This document shows positions 8,502 to 19,171 of a DNA stretch of 64,000 nucleotides, piece by piece (positions within the stretch are counted from its first letter, which is position 1; every line of letters begins with the position of its first letter). Source of the stretch: an uncultured bacterium (GTDB taxonomy: Bacteria > Cyanobacteriota > Vampirovibrionia > Gastranaerophilales > Gastranaerophilaceae); assembly GCA_902763805.1 (NCBI GenBank), contig CACWTN010000005.1, positions 1 through 64,000 of the forward strand. The letters are read 5' to 3'. The notes beneath the pieces are model-generated. The model was given only the letters and a program-made list of their open reading frames with translations, did not search any database and was not told the DNA's origin. The translations under genes were made by a program, and so were the position numbers.

Positions 8502-8510
8502 TGGTAAAAT
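8502..8510 (+). promoter_or_regulatory. extended -10 element before tgt
   Basis: TGGTAAAAT fits TGN plus a TAAAAT -10, 35 bases before the tgt ATG. Confidence 0.4.
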
Positions 8511-8518
8511 AGGAGTAG

Positions 8519-10385
<1,867 letters not shown>

Positions 10386-10455
10386 ATAAATTCCTTTTCT
10401 GTTTTATAAAGAAACAAAAACCCGTAAAAATTTTTTTTGCCGGATAAGTTTAAAT

Positions 10456-10496
10456 AAAAAAGCGGTCGGTTTTTAATAAAACCGACCGCTTTTTTG
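10456..10496. terminator. bidirectional terminator between thrS and the 9651-10385 gene
   Basis: A GC-rich stem (core AGCGGTCGGT with ACCGACCGCT) with A/T-rich flanks gives a T-run in either direction. It sits 9 bases after the thrS stop, on the minus strand. Confidence 0.85.
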
Positions 10497-10504
10497 ATTA
10501 CAAT

Positions 10505-12298
10505 CTATTGTTTAGCAAAAGAGTTGTTTGAACGTGATGAGATTTCTTCTTTAAGTTTTGATATGAACTCATCAACGCTTAAAGTTCCAACCTGACCGAT
10601 TCCGCGAGCTCTTACTGCAACTGAGTTTGTTTCAATCTCTTTGTCGCCGATTACACAAACATAGTTAATTTTCTTGTCTTGTAATGATTCTCTGATTTTG
10701 TAATTCATAGATTCGGAACGGTCATCAAGGTTTACACGAAGTCCTGCTTCACGCATTTTCTTATAAACCTTTTCAGCAAAATCAACGTGTTTTTCATTTG
10801 ATATCGGAACAATAGAAACTTGTGTAGGAGCCAACCATGCCGGGAAGCATCCTGCATAGTGTTCAATTAAGATACCGTGGAATCTTTCCATTGAACCGAA
10901 GATTACCCTGTGAAGCATCAAAGGTGTCTTCATGCTGCCGTCTTTGTCCTGATATTTGATATCAAATCTTGCAGGAAGGTTAAAGTCGAGCTGAATAGTT
11001 GCACACTGCCAGGTTCTTCCGATAGCATCCTTAACTTTGAAGTCAATTTTCGGACCGTAGAATGCGCCATCACCTTCGTTAATGTCGTACTTCATACCTC
11101 TGCGTTCCATAGCTTCTTTTAAACCTGCTTCAGCTTTTTCCCAGTTTTCAAGTTCACCTACATAGCTTTCAGGTCTGGTAGAAAGTTCTACTTCAAATTC
11201 CATACCAAAGATTGCCATTGTGTCAGCGACAAAATCAATAATTGCATTGATTTCGTCAACCAATTGTTCAGGAGTACAGAATATGTGAGCATCATCCTGT
11301 GTAAACCCTTGAACACGGGTCAAGCCTGAAAGTGCACCTGATTTTTCTTTTCTGTATACAGTTCCGAGTTCTGCCATTCTCAAAGGCAAAGAACGATATG
11401 AGTATCTGTTTGCCTGATAAATCAAGATGTGGAACGGGCAGTTCATAGGTTTGACTACATATTGGTCGTCACTGTCCTCATCTTTTTGAATAAAGAACAT
11501 ATTTTCTTTGTAGTGGTCCATGTGACCTGAAATTTCCCAAAGAGTAGATTTTGCGATTTGCGGAGTATTAACAATTACATACCCTCTTTTTCTGTGTTCT
11601 TCTCTCCAGTAGTTTTCTATCTGTTCTCTTACACAAGCAAGGTTTGGATGCCATAAAACAAGACCTCCGCCCATTTCCTCACGGGTTGAGAACAGGTCTA
11701 ACTGCTTGCCTAATTTTCTGTGGTCGCGCTTTTCTGCTTCTTCAAGGAAAGTTAAGTAAGCCTGTAAATCTTCTTTATTCCAGTATGCAGTTGCATATAT
11801 TCTCTGTAACATCTTATTCTTTTCATTACCGCGCCAGTAAGCACCTGCAACCTTCAGAAGCTTAATTGCGTTTCCTTTGATATAAGATGTATTCGGAATA
11901 TGAGGTCCTGCACAAAGGTCATTAAATAAAACGTTTCCGTCTTTGTCTTTTGTTAAGTATAAAGTCGGATTGTCATTTCTGTGTTCTTCCAAAAGTTCTG
12001 CTTTGTAAACTTCGCCTTCTGCCTTAAACTCAGCAATTTTTGCATCAACATCCTCTACAAAATACTTTTCAAATGTCAGATTTTCTTTAATGATGTTTTT
12101 CATTTCATCTTCGATTTTCTGAAGGTCATCCTGCGTAAACGCATAACCGTCAGTCAAATCAAAGTCATAATAAAACCCGTCATCCGTTGCCGGTCCGATA
12201 GCTAACTTTGCCTGCGGAAACAGCTTTTGTACGGCTTGTGCCATAATGTGAGAACAAGAGTGTCTGAGCGTTCTCAAAGTTTCGTTGTTTTTTTCCAT
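10505..12298 (-). CDS. thrS: threonyl-tRNA synthetase without TGS domain
   Basis: It charges tRNA-Thr. From ATG 12298, placed behind AAGAGGAAAA, the protein has 597 residues and begins directly in the editing domain: LRHSCSHIMAQAV supplies the HxxxH pair and CAGPHIPNT the Cys/His of the editing site. The class II core follows, with motif 2 in YRKEKSGALSGLTRVQGFTQDD and zinc cysteine in MNCPFH, then the anticodon-binding domain. The small N-terminal TGS domain of E. coli-type enzymes (about 640 residues) is missing. The longer frame back to 12358 reads through the leader and is rejected. Upstream lies a structured leader whose outer helix ends next to the ribosome site. Confidence 0.95.
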   Translation of the reverse strand: MEKNNETLRTLRHSCSHIMAQAVQKLFPQAKLAIGPATDDGFYYDFDLTDGYAFTQDDLQKIEDEMKNIIKENLTFEKYFVEDVDAKIAEFKAEGEVYKAELLEEHRNDNPTLYLTKDKDGNVLFNDLCAGPHIPNTSYIKGNAIKLLKVAGAYWRGNEKNKMLQRIYATAYWNKEDLQAYLTFLEEAEKRDHRKLGKQLDLFSTREEMGGGLVLWHPNLACVREQIENYWREEHRKRGYVIVNTPQIAKSTLWEISGHMDHYKENMFFIQKDEDSDDQYVVKPMNCPFHILIYQANRYSYRSLPLRMAELGTVYRKEKSGALSGLTRVQGFTQDDAHIFCTPEQLVDEINAIIDFVADTMAIFGMEFEVELSTRPESYVGELENWEKAEAGLKEAMERRGMKYDINEGDGAFYGPKIDFKVKDAIGRTWQCATIQLDFNLPARFDIKYQDKDGSMKTPLMLHRVIFGSMERFHGILIEHYAGCFPAWLAPTQVSIVPISNEKHVDFAEKVYKKMREAGLRVNLDDRSESMNYKIRESLQDKKINYVCVIGDKEIETNSVAVRARGIGQVGTLSVDEFISKLKEEISSRSNNSFAKQ

Positions 12299-12309
12299 TT
12301 TTCCTCTTT

Positions 12310-12531
12310 CTATCCTTATTACGTAAACCGCGTAAATGCTTAATAACAATTTAGGCATTTACCCCTTATCCGCCTGTGCAATCAAAGATTGCTTCGTTCC
12401 CTTCATTACATTGCGGTCACAACGGCGGTATCGTAGTGTTTCATTCTCCGAAGCATTGCCCTTCTGCAAGCCGCTTCGGATTTCACACCGGCTACGCAAG
12501 GGGTGGATCCCCCTAACTCGTACAAGGATAG
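12310..12531 (-). ncRNA. GC-rich structured leader RNA upstream of thrS
   Basis: This roughly 220-base stretch is far richer in GC than other intergenic DNA here, and can fold as a nested, multi-branched structure. An outer helix CTATCCTT/AAGGATAG pairs 12524-12531 with 12310-12317. A second helix pairs 12498-12504 with 12361-12367. Inside are hairpins 12448-12454/12473-12479 (with an inner TTGC/GCAA), 12424-12428/12370-12374 and 12378-12383/12387-12392. On the minus strand the outer helix ends 11 bases before the thrS ATG, beside its ribosome site, so a regulatory leader is the simplest reading. No canonical T-box sequence was found. An independent RNA gene or a mobile repeat is also possible. 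Confidence 0.55.
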
Positions 12532-12568
12532 TTTAACACAAAATCAATTTATATGGCAGTTTGTATAA

Positions 12569-13003
12569 CTATTTCAAAAATTTCATATCAGGATTAATAC
12601 TTCTTTCAACAGCAATTGCTTTACGAATGTCCTGCGGATTATTGGCAAAAACTCTTGTCGGCTCATATTCTTTAATAACTTTTCCTTCCGCATCCGTAAT
12701 TGTACATTTTGGTCCTCTTATACCAAAATACGACTGTAATAATTCTCCTGATGGCGAATATACCTTTGTATCCACAGCAATAGTCGAATCGCACCCGGAT
12801 GCTGTTGCTATTCTCTCCTGAATATTACCGTTTGGTAATACTTTTTTGGAATAAATCTGCCCGGCATGAGGAGTTCTGTCACCAAATCTCCAGACATGCT
12901 CTATTCTTTCACCATTCTGAACAGGAATAATTCCCTGTACTTTTCTCATTAATTTGTCATACACAGCTTTCATATGATTTGCGTCGGCATAAATTTTAGT
13001 CAT
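12569..13003 (-). CDS. conserved-looking unknown protein, beta-rich
   Basis: I do not recognise this 144-residue soluble protein. There is no signal peptide or membrane helix. The middle is rich in short beta-like segments (HVWRFGDRTPHAGQIYSKK, IAVDTKVYSPSGELLQSYF, CTITDAEGKVIKEY) that look like repeated strand-turn-strand units. ATG 13003 is chosen because GAAGGAGTG precedes it; the frame is open to 13054 but has no ribosome site there. It lies upstream of thrS on the same strand, with no terminator seen between, so read-through into the thrS leader is possible. Confidence 0.65.
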   Translation of the reverse strand: MTKIYADANHMKAVYDKLMRKVQGIIPVQNGERIEHVWRFGDRTPHAGQIYSKKVLPNGNIQERIATASGCDSTIAVDTKVYSPSGELLQSYFGIRGPKCTITDAEGKVIKEYEPTRVFANNPQDIRKAIAVERSINPDMKFLK

Positions 13004-13144
13004 TTTACAACACTCCTTCTGATACTTCACTATATCTAAAAAGTATTTTATCATTAAATTTTTGCCTTTTTATTAAGATATTGTTACATTGTTTTTACAT
13101 ACACGGAGAATGTTTATATTTTTATAATTTGATATTATCCCAAT

Positions 13145-13456
13145 ATGAAAAAATTTCTTACGGTTATACTCTGTCTGAATATTATGTCTGCCTATGCTTA
13201 TTCAAGCAAGGCAGTAAAGTTTGCCGAAGACGAGTATAAAAAAATAAATAACTGCAAAAATGTTTATATAAATATGAAAAAAGAATACAGTAGTCCTTAC
13301 ACACTTAAGACATATAACCATGCCATTGGTTCTATTGTTTACGGCTGGGGAGATATGAAAATAAACAAATTCAGTAAAAAATTTAATATAACATATTTGG
13401 TAATATATAATGAAAACGGCATGCCGATATGGAGTTCAATTAATTTTTACAAATAA
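13145..13456 (+). CDS. small secreted protein, unknown
   Basis: The 103-residue product starts with a clear signal peptide (MKKFLTVILCLNIMSAYA, cleavage after residue 18 or so). The mature 85 residues are basic and have a single cysteine. No family was recognised. No ribosome site precedes the ATG, and TGATATTAT at 13130-13138 ends only 6 bases before it, so the mRNA may be leaderless or nearly so; an alternative -10, TATAAT, is at 13123-13128. It ends in a strong terminator shared with rubrerythrin on the other strand. Confidence 0.65.
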   Translation: MKKFLTVILCLNIMSAYAYSSKAVKFAEDEYKKINNCKNVYINMKKEYSSPYTLKTYNHAIGSIVYGWGDMKINKFSKKFNITYLVIYNENGMPIWSSINFYK

Positions 13457-13490
13457 AAAACGACCTTCCTTGTCGGAAGGTCGTTTTTTT
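13455..13490. terminator. bidirectional terminator
   Basis: A 15-bp perfect stem (13455-13469 with 13475-13489), 5-base loop, with A- and T-runs on either side, lies between two convergent genes. Confidence 0.9.
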
Positions 13491-13500
13491 ATAACAGTTA

Positions 13501-14046
13501 TTAATCAGCAAAGTATCTTGCCAGCAATCCGTCAAATCCTCTACCGTGGCGAGCTTCATCTTTTGCCATTTCGTGAACCGTATCATGAATTGCATCAAGA
13601 TTCAATTCTTTTGCTCGTTTAGCAAGTTTTAATTTACCGTCGCATGCACCGAATTCTGCTTCGGCTCTCATTTCTAAGTTTCTCTTAGTTGAGTTAGTAA
13701 GAACTTCGCCCAAAAGTTCAGCAAATCTTGCAGCATGGTCAGCTTCTTCAAAAGCGTATCTTTTGAACGCCTCTGCGACTTCGGGATATCCTTCTCTGTC
13801 AGCTTGTCTTGACATTGCAAGGTACATACCGACTTCTGCACATTCACCGTTAAAGTTAGCTCTTAAACCTTCCATAATCTGAGGGTCTAAATCTTTTGCA
13901 AGACCGACTCTGTGTTCGTCTGCATACTCTTTATTGCCGTCATCAACTTTTGTAAATACTTCTTTTACAGCTCCGCAAACCGGGCATGTTTCCGGTGCTT
14001 CGCCTTCTACCGTATAACCACATACTGAACATACATACTTTGCCAT
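13501..14046 (-). CDS. reverse rubrerythrin (peroxide reductase)
   Basis: Rubrerythrins reduce hydrogen peroxide in anaerobes. Here the rubredoxin-type iron site is N-terminal (C6/C9 and C21/C24 in CSVCG and CPVCG), and the ferritin-like diiron domain follows, with [18 protein letters not shown] and [10 protein letters not shown] giving the glutamate/histidine ligands. That is the reverse order from classical rubrerythrin, hence 'reverse rubrerythrin', as known from clostridia. Its 181 residues are normal. It stands alone. Its presence fits an anaerobe facing occasional oxygen. Confidence 0.92.
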   Translation of the reverse strand: MAKYVCSVCGYTVEGEAPETCPVCGAVKEVFTKVDDGNKEYADEHRVGLAKDLDPQIMEGLRANFNGECAEVGMYLAMSRQADREGYPEVAEAFKRYAFEEADHAARFAELLGEVLTNSTKRNLEMRAEAEFGACDGKLKLAKRAKELNLDAIHDTVHEMAKDEARHGRGFDGLLARYFAD

Positions 14047-14120
14047 AATTTAATATTCCTTTCTCTCTAAATACAAAGGTATTATAACATATAAGAACGA
14101 ATAATGCTATTATCCTCTTA

Positions 14121-14160
14121 AAACAAAACGAGCCTCGGGAATTACCTTTGCTCGCTGTTT
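14121..14160 (-). terminator. weak terminator after the 14209-14508 gene
   Basis: On the minus strand CGAGC pairs with GCTCG across a purine-rich loop, followed by TTTTGTTTT. The stem is short. Confidence 0.4.
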
Positions 14161-14208
14161 TTAGTAATGATGATGATAATTTCTCTTTTTCTCTTTCGGA
14201 GAGTTCTC

Positions 14209-14508
14209 CTATTTGATTTCTATATCATCGGTGGCTTGAAGCTGTTTTGACTTGTAATTGTGAATAACTGCATCTACCAGTAAGTCATATGAGGAGCTTT
14301 TCTCAATATTAGGGAATTCTTCCTTTAATTGTTGTCTGACCATTGCTTCCAGCCTATGTTCGTCAGCTTTTATTTTTAGTTCATTACTTGACAGTGAATG
14401 TATAAAATCTTCGCGCCCCTGAGCCTGTGCCTGAGAAAACGTATTCAGGTTTGCACGGGGATCAAGCGCTTCTTTTACTGAGTTGATAAATTTCTTTAAG
14501 TTTGTCAT
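14209..14508 (-). CDS. small helical protein, unknown
   Basis: A 99-residue, mostly helical, charged protein with no signal peptide or known motif. The start is supported by AGTGAGG 7 bases before ATG 14508, and a short terminator follows. It is monocistronic. The preceding gap (14509-14779) holds no gene, only very AT-rich DNA and one small hairpin near 14564-14578. Confidence 0.6.
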   Translation of the reverse strand: MTNLKKFINSVKEALDPRANLNTFSQAQAQGREDFIHSLSSNELKIKADEHRLEAMVRQQLKEEFPNIEKSSSYDLLVDAVIHNYKSKQLQATDDIEIK

Positions 14509-14779
14509 ACAGACCTCACTTTTACTACTACCTTCATTTTGTATCTATATAAAGTTCCGTCAAGGCAGAAATTGCCTAATTTTTTTTAAATCGTAACAAA
14601 TGTTTACAATCTCTTTTTATACTCAAAATATCTTAACGGACAATATAATAACAATATTATTATAGCATTAATTAAATCATTACCGCAACGACAAAATATT
14701 AAGATTTTTTACACAAAATTAAAGTTTTTAAGACAATGTGCCGTTATATTAGATATAGTAATTTATCTCCGGAGGCAAA

Positions 14780-16108
14780 ATGTTCCATTACATTAACTCA
14801 AATAATAAAAAAGCCGGTTTTTCCCCGGTTATCGGGGAAAAATGGAGTGAGTGGAAACCAAAAATGAAGAATGATGTTATAGAATCTATTTTTTCTGTTA
14901 TTGATAACGGAGATGATATTATTCAGACGGAAGAAGTCAATTTGTTGAGAAAATTATTATCTATCGCAGACAACTTAATAAAAGAAAAAGCAAACGACAA
15001 TCTTATCAGCGACGAAGAAGGTCAAAAACTTTTAGAGCAGATTAAAAATAACACTATTAACATTGAAGAACTTCGAAAAGAAGCCGCAGAGGAAGCAAAA
15101 AAAGAACCATATCCGAATGCTGTTGATATTACACAGGAATTGAACATTAATAATACCAACGGATATGATATACGGATATTTAAAACAAATACCCAAACCG
15201 GTCAGATGGTCATGGGGCATGACAAAGACACAACTTATAATACGTATTTAATAAAATTTAAAAATCCGAAAAGTAATACAATTGAGGAAATAAAAATTCA
15301 TTTTTCTGCTGAGTTTACAGAACACGCAATAGCAAAAATGATTAAGCAGCTGACAGAAGGAAACTATTGTAATGTCTTGGACCTTATGTCACAAGAGTTA
15401 AATGATGTTTATGTAAACCCGCCAAAAGACAGAAAAAAAGTTGATAAAACAAAAAATAAACAGTACAGTGAAGTACAAGGCAGTTTAAAACCAGGCGGCT
15501 ATTACAGAGCAGACAATGACAGCATCACATTATTTACCTCATCCAACAATAATTTAGACCTTGGAACGGCAATACATGAACTCGGACATGCAAAAGACCA
15601 CAAAGTTTACTATCGCGGCAGAGTTAATCAAAAATTATTTGATTTAATAACAGAAATTGAGCCAAAGAAAAGTAATCAAAATTATTTTTTAACCACAGTT
15701 GATGAATTGTATGCAGAACTGTTTAAAAATTATGCCCACTTAAAACATCATATATCAGAAACTCTCGAACAAGACTATAGCAATATTCTAAATAAGCTTC
15801 CGCCGGACGCTAAAGAAAAATTCCTACAGGAAGTCGTCATGTCACACATAACTGAGGATGACATGACGCTTGAATCCATACTTGAAAGAGCCGGACTATC
15901 CGAATATAAAGATAACTTAAAGGAGTTTCTTGATAATAAAATAAATATTAAAAATACTAATTATCTGGAAGCAACTAGCCAATATAATAAAATAAAAAAA
16001 TATGCAAAAAAGAATCCGCAGATTTTGACCGAATTTCATAAAACAATGCGTGAAATAGCATATGATTTTAACCATCCCGAAAAAGCAGTCAAAAGAGCAA
16101 AGGTATAA
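14780..16108 (+). CDS. lethal-factor-like zinc metalloprotease (predicted)
   Basis: The 442-residue protein has HELGH at residues 266-270 within AIHELGHAKDH, and about 40 residues later DELYAELF (E309, E313), which could give the third zinc ligand. That HExGHxxD...E-x-YAE-x-F layout matches the catalytic domain of anthrax lethal factor and related bacterial zincins. The N-terminal 100 residues are acidic and helical, with two Asp/Asn-rich loops resembling degenerate EF-hands (IDNGDDIIQTEE, ANDNLISDEE). There is no signal peptide, so any export would need another route. A CGGAGG ribosome site precedes the ATG. It converges with glyS, 4 bases apart. The protease fold is likely; its target is unknown. 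Confidence 0.7.
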   Translation: MFHYINSNNKKAGFSPVIGEKWSEWKPKMKNDVIESIFSVIDNGDDIIQTEEVNLLRKLLSIADNLIKEKANDNLISDEEGQKLLEQIKNNTINIEELRKEAAEEAKKEPYPNAVDITQELNINNTNGYDIRIFKTNTQTGQMVMGHDKDTTYNTYLIKFKNPKSNTIEEIKIHFSAEFTEHAIAKMIKQLTEGNYCNVLDLMSQELNDVYVNPPKDRKKVDKTKNKQYSEVQGSLKPGGYYRADNDSITLFTSSNNNLDLGTAIHELGHAKDHKVYYRGRVNQKLFDLITEIEPKKSNQNYFLTTVDELYAELFKNYAHLKHHISETLEQDYSNILNKLPPDAKEKFLQEVVMSHITEDDMTLESILERAGLSEYKDNLKEFLDNKINIKNTNYLEATSQYNKIKKYAKKNPQILTEFHKTMREIAYDFNHPEKAVKRAKV

Positions 16109-16112
16109 AATA

Positions 16113-18104
16113 CTACAACTTGCTGAAATCTGTCAGTAACGTATATTTATTTTTCAGTTCAGTAAGCAATGCTAATCTGTTATTTTTAATATTTTCATCC
16201 TTGTCCATGACTAAAACATCGTCAAAGAATTTTGTAACAACAGAATTGATTGATTTTAAATCACTCAGATATTTACCGTAATCACCTGAAAAACTTATTC
16301 CGCGAACAGCTGTTAATAAATCTTTTTCAGCCTGCTCAACAAACAAACTTTCTTTAACCTCGGACTTAACATCTTCTTTTAGTATTCTGAGAACTCTGTT
16401 TGCATTTTCCAAAAGTTTTTCATCATTCAGTCCGCTTACTGCCTTAACTCTTAAAACATAATCGCAAAGGTCTTTACAAGGATTATTTGCACTGCATGCT
16501 TCCAATACATTCTTAGAATATTCTGAATTTAAGAAAATAATTAATCTTTGTACAAAGAATTCTTCAACATCAGCCTTAACATCAGCTTTCTGAGGAAGCA
16601 AAGCTATAGCTTCGGCAATAATATCCGATAAATTCAATTTTAAACCATGTTCCAAAATAGTTTTAATAATACCTAATGCCGCACGTCTTACGCCAAGCGG
16701 GTCAGAAGAACCTGTCGGTTTTTTGCCGGCAGCAAATACCGCACAAATTGTATCAATTTTATCCGCAATCCCGACAACCTGCCCTTCAACACTTTTAGCG
16801 GTTTCGCTATCAGCATTCAATGGGAAATAATGTTCTCTGATACCATCCTGAACACCCTGTTCTTCACCTGATACTCTTGCATAATCAGCTCCGATAAAGC
16901 CCTGAAGCTCCGTGAACTCAAATACAAGATTTGTTGCTAAATCTGCTTTGCAAAGTTCAGCCGTACGTTTAATTGACGGTTTATTTACACCAAGAGCGGA
17001 GGCTATTTTTTCGGAAAGTTTAATAATTCTTCCCGTTTTATCATAAACAGAACCCATGCCCTTTTGGAAAGTCATTCCCTTTAAACTTTCAACATAACTT
17101 TCAAGCGGTTTTTTAGTATCTTCATTGAAGAAGAATACCGCATCATCAAGACGAGCCTTAATAACTCTTAAGTTTCCGGCTTTAATATTTTCAAATTCAT
17201 TTCCTATGTAATTTGTAATAGTTACAAACTTGTTAATCAGTTTACCTGATTTTTCATACAAAGCAAAATATCTTTGATGAGTTTCCATAACCGTAACAGC
17301 AACTTCCTGCGGAATAGTAAGATATGCAGTATCAAAATCACATGTTACAGCTACAGGATATTCAACAATGAAAGTAACTTCTTCAAGCAGGTCATCCGAG
17401 ATTTTTGTAACGGCATTTAATTTATCAGCTTCAATTTTTGTAAGCTCAAGTATTTTTGCTTTTCTTTCTTCCTGATCAACAATAACTTTTGCATCTCTCA
17501 GCTTGGAAACGTATTCATCAGGATTATTAATAACAATATTCTGAGTTGAAAATCTGTGACCGTTAGTAATATTAGATGAGTCTTTGTCAATTATTCTTAC
17601 AGGCACCTGTTCACTATCCAATATTGAAAGAACCCAGCGAATCGGACGTGAAAACTTGACATCGTTTGCACCCCATCTCATAAAATGAGGTCCCTGTAGT
17701 TTAGAGAAAATATTCGGAACATTTTCCTGTAAAAGTTCCTTTGTATTTTTACCCTTGATGGAGATTTTTGCGTAAACATAATTGTCTTCAACATACAAAT
17801 CAGCTTTGGTTACACCGTTTTTATTGGCAAAACCTTCTCCTGCTTTAGAAAGATTTCCCTGCTCATCAAATGCAACCTTTGCTATCGGACCTTTGACAGT
17901 TTTTTCCACATCAGGCTGAGATGATACAAGACCGTCAACAATAACAGCAAGTCTTCGCGGAGTTGCCATCACTTTTACAGATGAAAAGCCGACATTATTA
18001 TCATTTAAAAACTTCTCAAAACCTTGTTTCAACTGGTCTATAGCCATTGGTATAAATTTATAAGGTAATTCTTCTACGCCGACTTCAAATAAATATTTAC
18101 TCAT
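16113..18104 (-). CDS. glyS: glycyl-tRNA synthetase beta subunit
   Basis: This is the tRNA-binding subunit of the alpha2beta2 glycyl-tRNA synthetase. It begins with the family signature LFEVGVEELPYKFIP and carries ATPRRLAVIV, GPHFMRWG, FSRPIRW and the DPLGVRRAALGIIK region, ending in the anticodon-binding domain. The 663 residues are normal. ATG 18104 is chosen because GGAGAAAAAG precedes it; the in-frame GTG at 18116 overlaps that site. The alpha subunit gene glyQ is not in the window. Confidence 0.95.
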   Translation of the reverse strand: MSKYLFEVGVEELPYKFIPMAIDQLKQGFEKFLNDNNVGFSSVKVMATPRRLAVIVDGLVSSQPDVEKTVKGPIAKVAFDEQGNLSKAGEGFANKNGVTKADLYVEDNYVYAKISIKGKNTKELLQENVPNIFSKLQGPHFMRWGANDVKFSRPIRWVLSILDSEQVPVRIIDKDSSNITNGHRFSTQNIVINNPDEYVSKLRDAKVIVDQEERKAKILELTKIEADKLNAVTKISDDLLEEVTFIVEYPVAVTCDFDTAYLTIPQEVAVTVMETHQRYFALYEKSGKLINKFVTITNYIGNEFENIKAGNLRVIKARLDDAVFFFNEDTKKPLESYVESLKGMTFQKGMGSVYDKTGRIIKLSEKIASALGVNKPSIKRTAELCKADLATNLVFEFTELQGFIGADYARVSGEEQGVQDGIREHYFPLNADSETAKSVEGQVVGIADKIDTICAVFAAGKKPTGSSDPLGVRRAALGIIKTILEHGLKLNLSDIIAEAIALLPQKADVKADVEEFFVQRLIIFLNSEYSKNVLEACSANNPCKDLCDYVLRVKAVSGLNDEKLLENANRVLRILKEDVKSEVKESLFVEQAEKDLLTAVRGISFSGDYGKYLSDLKSINSVVTKFFDDVLVMDKDENIKNNRLALLTELKNKYTLLTDFSKL

Positions 18105-18229
18105 CTTTTTCTCCACTAATTATATTTCAATAGCCTTATTATACAATAAATATAGTTTTTAATAACCGTTAGCAAAAAAAAATTTTTACGTGTTTTCAAT
18201 TAACATAAAGTTATAGGAGTTTTTATATT

Positions 18230-18739
18230 ATGCAAATTAACAAAATTGACCAAACATCTTTTCAATCAAAATTCATACCTAACAAATATTTAGCCTCAGC
18301 TTTTGATAATGCTGAAGCTTCAAACAACAGAGAATTCTTAAATTCAGTTAAAACGATATTAAAAGACGGCAAAGATGATACAGTAGAACTCTTTAAAAGC
18401 AGTAATTCCAATTTAAATCTGCTCGTTAACGGAGAAGTAACAGAAGAAGTTCTTTGTAAAAACTATTACGAAAATCCGGCAATACTTGCTATTACAAAGT
18501 ATGCTAAAAAAATATTCGGCTCAGAGATGTTATCAAACAAATATAATGACTTATCAAAAAAAGAACTGGACTTAATAAAAGATGATGTATACATGATAAA
18601 ACTTTTTTCTGAGAACTTGGCAATTCGCAAAAATTATATCGAAGATGTTCAGAACCGGCTAAAAAATATAAAACAAATTATTGACGACAATACAAGAAAA
18701 GAATTGAAAGAGTTAAGAAGAACAATTTTTGGTAATTAA
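18230..18739 (+). CDS. unknown helical protein with N-terminal 'SFQS' tag
   Basis: No family was recognised. The 169-residue product is helical and charged, with no signal peptide or membrane helix. Its first residues (MQINKIDQTSFQSKF) carry a short N/S-F-x-S/A/G tag that recurs near the N-termini of three other proteins in this window (42563, 44593 and the CheR-like protein ending at 60575). An AGGAGT ribosome site precedes the ATG. It is monocistronic, ending in a terminator shared with the DUF2582 gene. Confidence 0.65.
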   Translation: MQINKIDQTSFQSKFIPNKYLASAFDNAEASNNREFLNSVKTILKDGKDDTVELFKSSNSNLNLLVNGEVTEEVLCKNYYENPAILAITKYAKKIFGSEMLSNKYNDLSKKELDLIKDDVYMIKLFSENLAIRKNYIEDVQNRLKNIKQIIDDNTRKELKELRRTIFGN

Positions 18740-18756
18740 ATACAAAAACAACTGAT

Positions 18757-18793
18757 AAAAAAACTCTCAGGGCGTCCCCCGAGAGTTTTTTAT
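18757..18793. terminator. bidirectional terminator
   Basis: AAAAACTCTC (18759-18768) pairs with GAGAGTTTTT (18781-18790); the loop adds a GGG/CCC pair. It separates two convergent genes. Confidence 0.85.
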
Positions 18794-18825
18794 TATTAAT
18801 ACTTATTCTAACGTATCAAATCAAA

Positions 18826-19050
18826 CTATCTTAATCTTACTGTAACTGATTTAGCTTTTTGAGTATATTCAAGCTTGTCTTCTCTTGATAACCAGCCTAA
18901 ACCCATTTCTGCAAAGTTGTCAGCTAAGCTTAAATCTTTTTTCATTTTGTTGATAGAAACTTCACCTTTAGCATTAAGGTAGTTGTAGATTGTACCAGCT
19001 GATTCGATAATTTGTTCTTGGATACCTTTTACTTCTTTAATTTTTGCCAT
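18826..19050 (-). CDS. DUF2582 winged-helix protein
   Basis: The 74 residues match the small winged helix-turn-helix family DUF2582: ESAGTIYNYLNAKGEVSINK, then an LGWLSREDKLEY turn. Such proteins are probably DNA-binding, but no target is known. An AAGGAGATTT ribosome site precedes the ATG. It is transcribed alone, divergently from the double helicase, and the 121-base gap between them could hold an operator. Confidence 0.8.
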   Translation of the reverse strand: MAKIKEVKGIQEQIIESAGTIYNYLNAKGEVSINKMKKDLSLADNFAEMGLGWLSREDKLEYTQKAKSVTVRLR

Positions 19051-19148
19051 TTTAAATCTCCTTCTGTGTGTGTGCTGTAAGCATTTTGCTTACATTGATT
19101 ATTCTATAAAAAATCTTCATTTTTTGCAAGTGTTTTTGTTACAATTTA

Positions 19149-19157
19149 TGGTAAAAT
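19149..19157 (+). promoter_or_regulatory. extended -10 element before the double helicase
   Basis: TGGTAAAAT ends 14 bases before the ATG; ACGGAG (19165-19170) lies directly upstream of the start, so the leader would be very short. Confidence 0.4.
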
Positions 19158-19171
19158 AATACATACGGAGT

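Noticed and set aside
12299-12358. N-terminal extension of thrS by 20 residues
   Set aside because: It reads through the leader; ATG 12298 has the ribosome site and starts the editing domain.
12310-12531. T-box riboswitch upstream of thrS
   Set aside because: The conserved GGGTGGNACCGCG-type sequence and tRNA-end complement are not there; only a partial TACCGC word is.
12336-12536. A 66-residue open frame on the plus strand across the thrS leader
   Set aside because: It has no ribosome site, and its composition reflects the GC-rich structured element rather than a protein.
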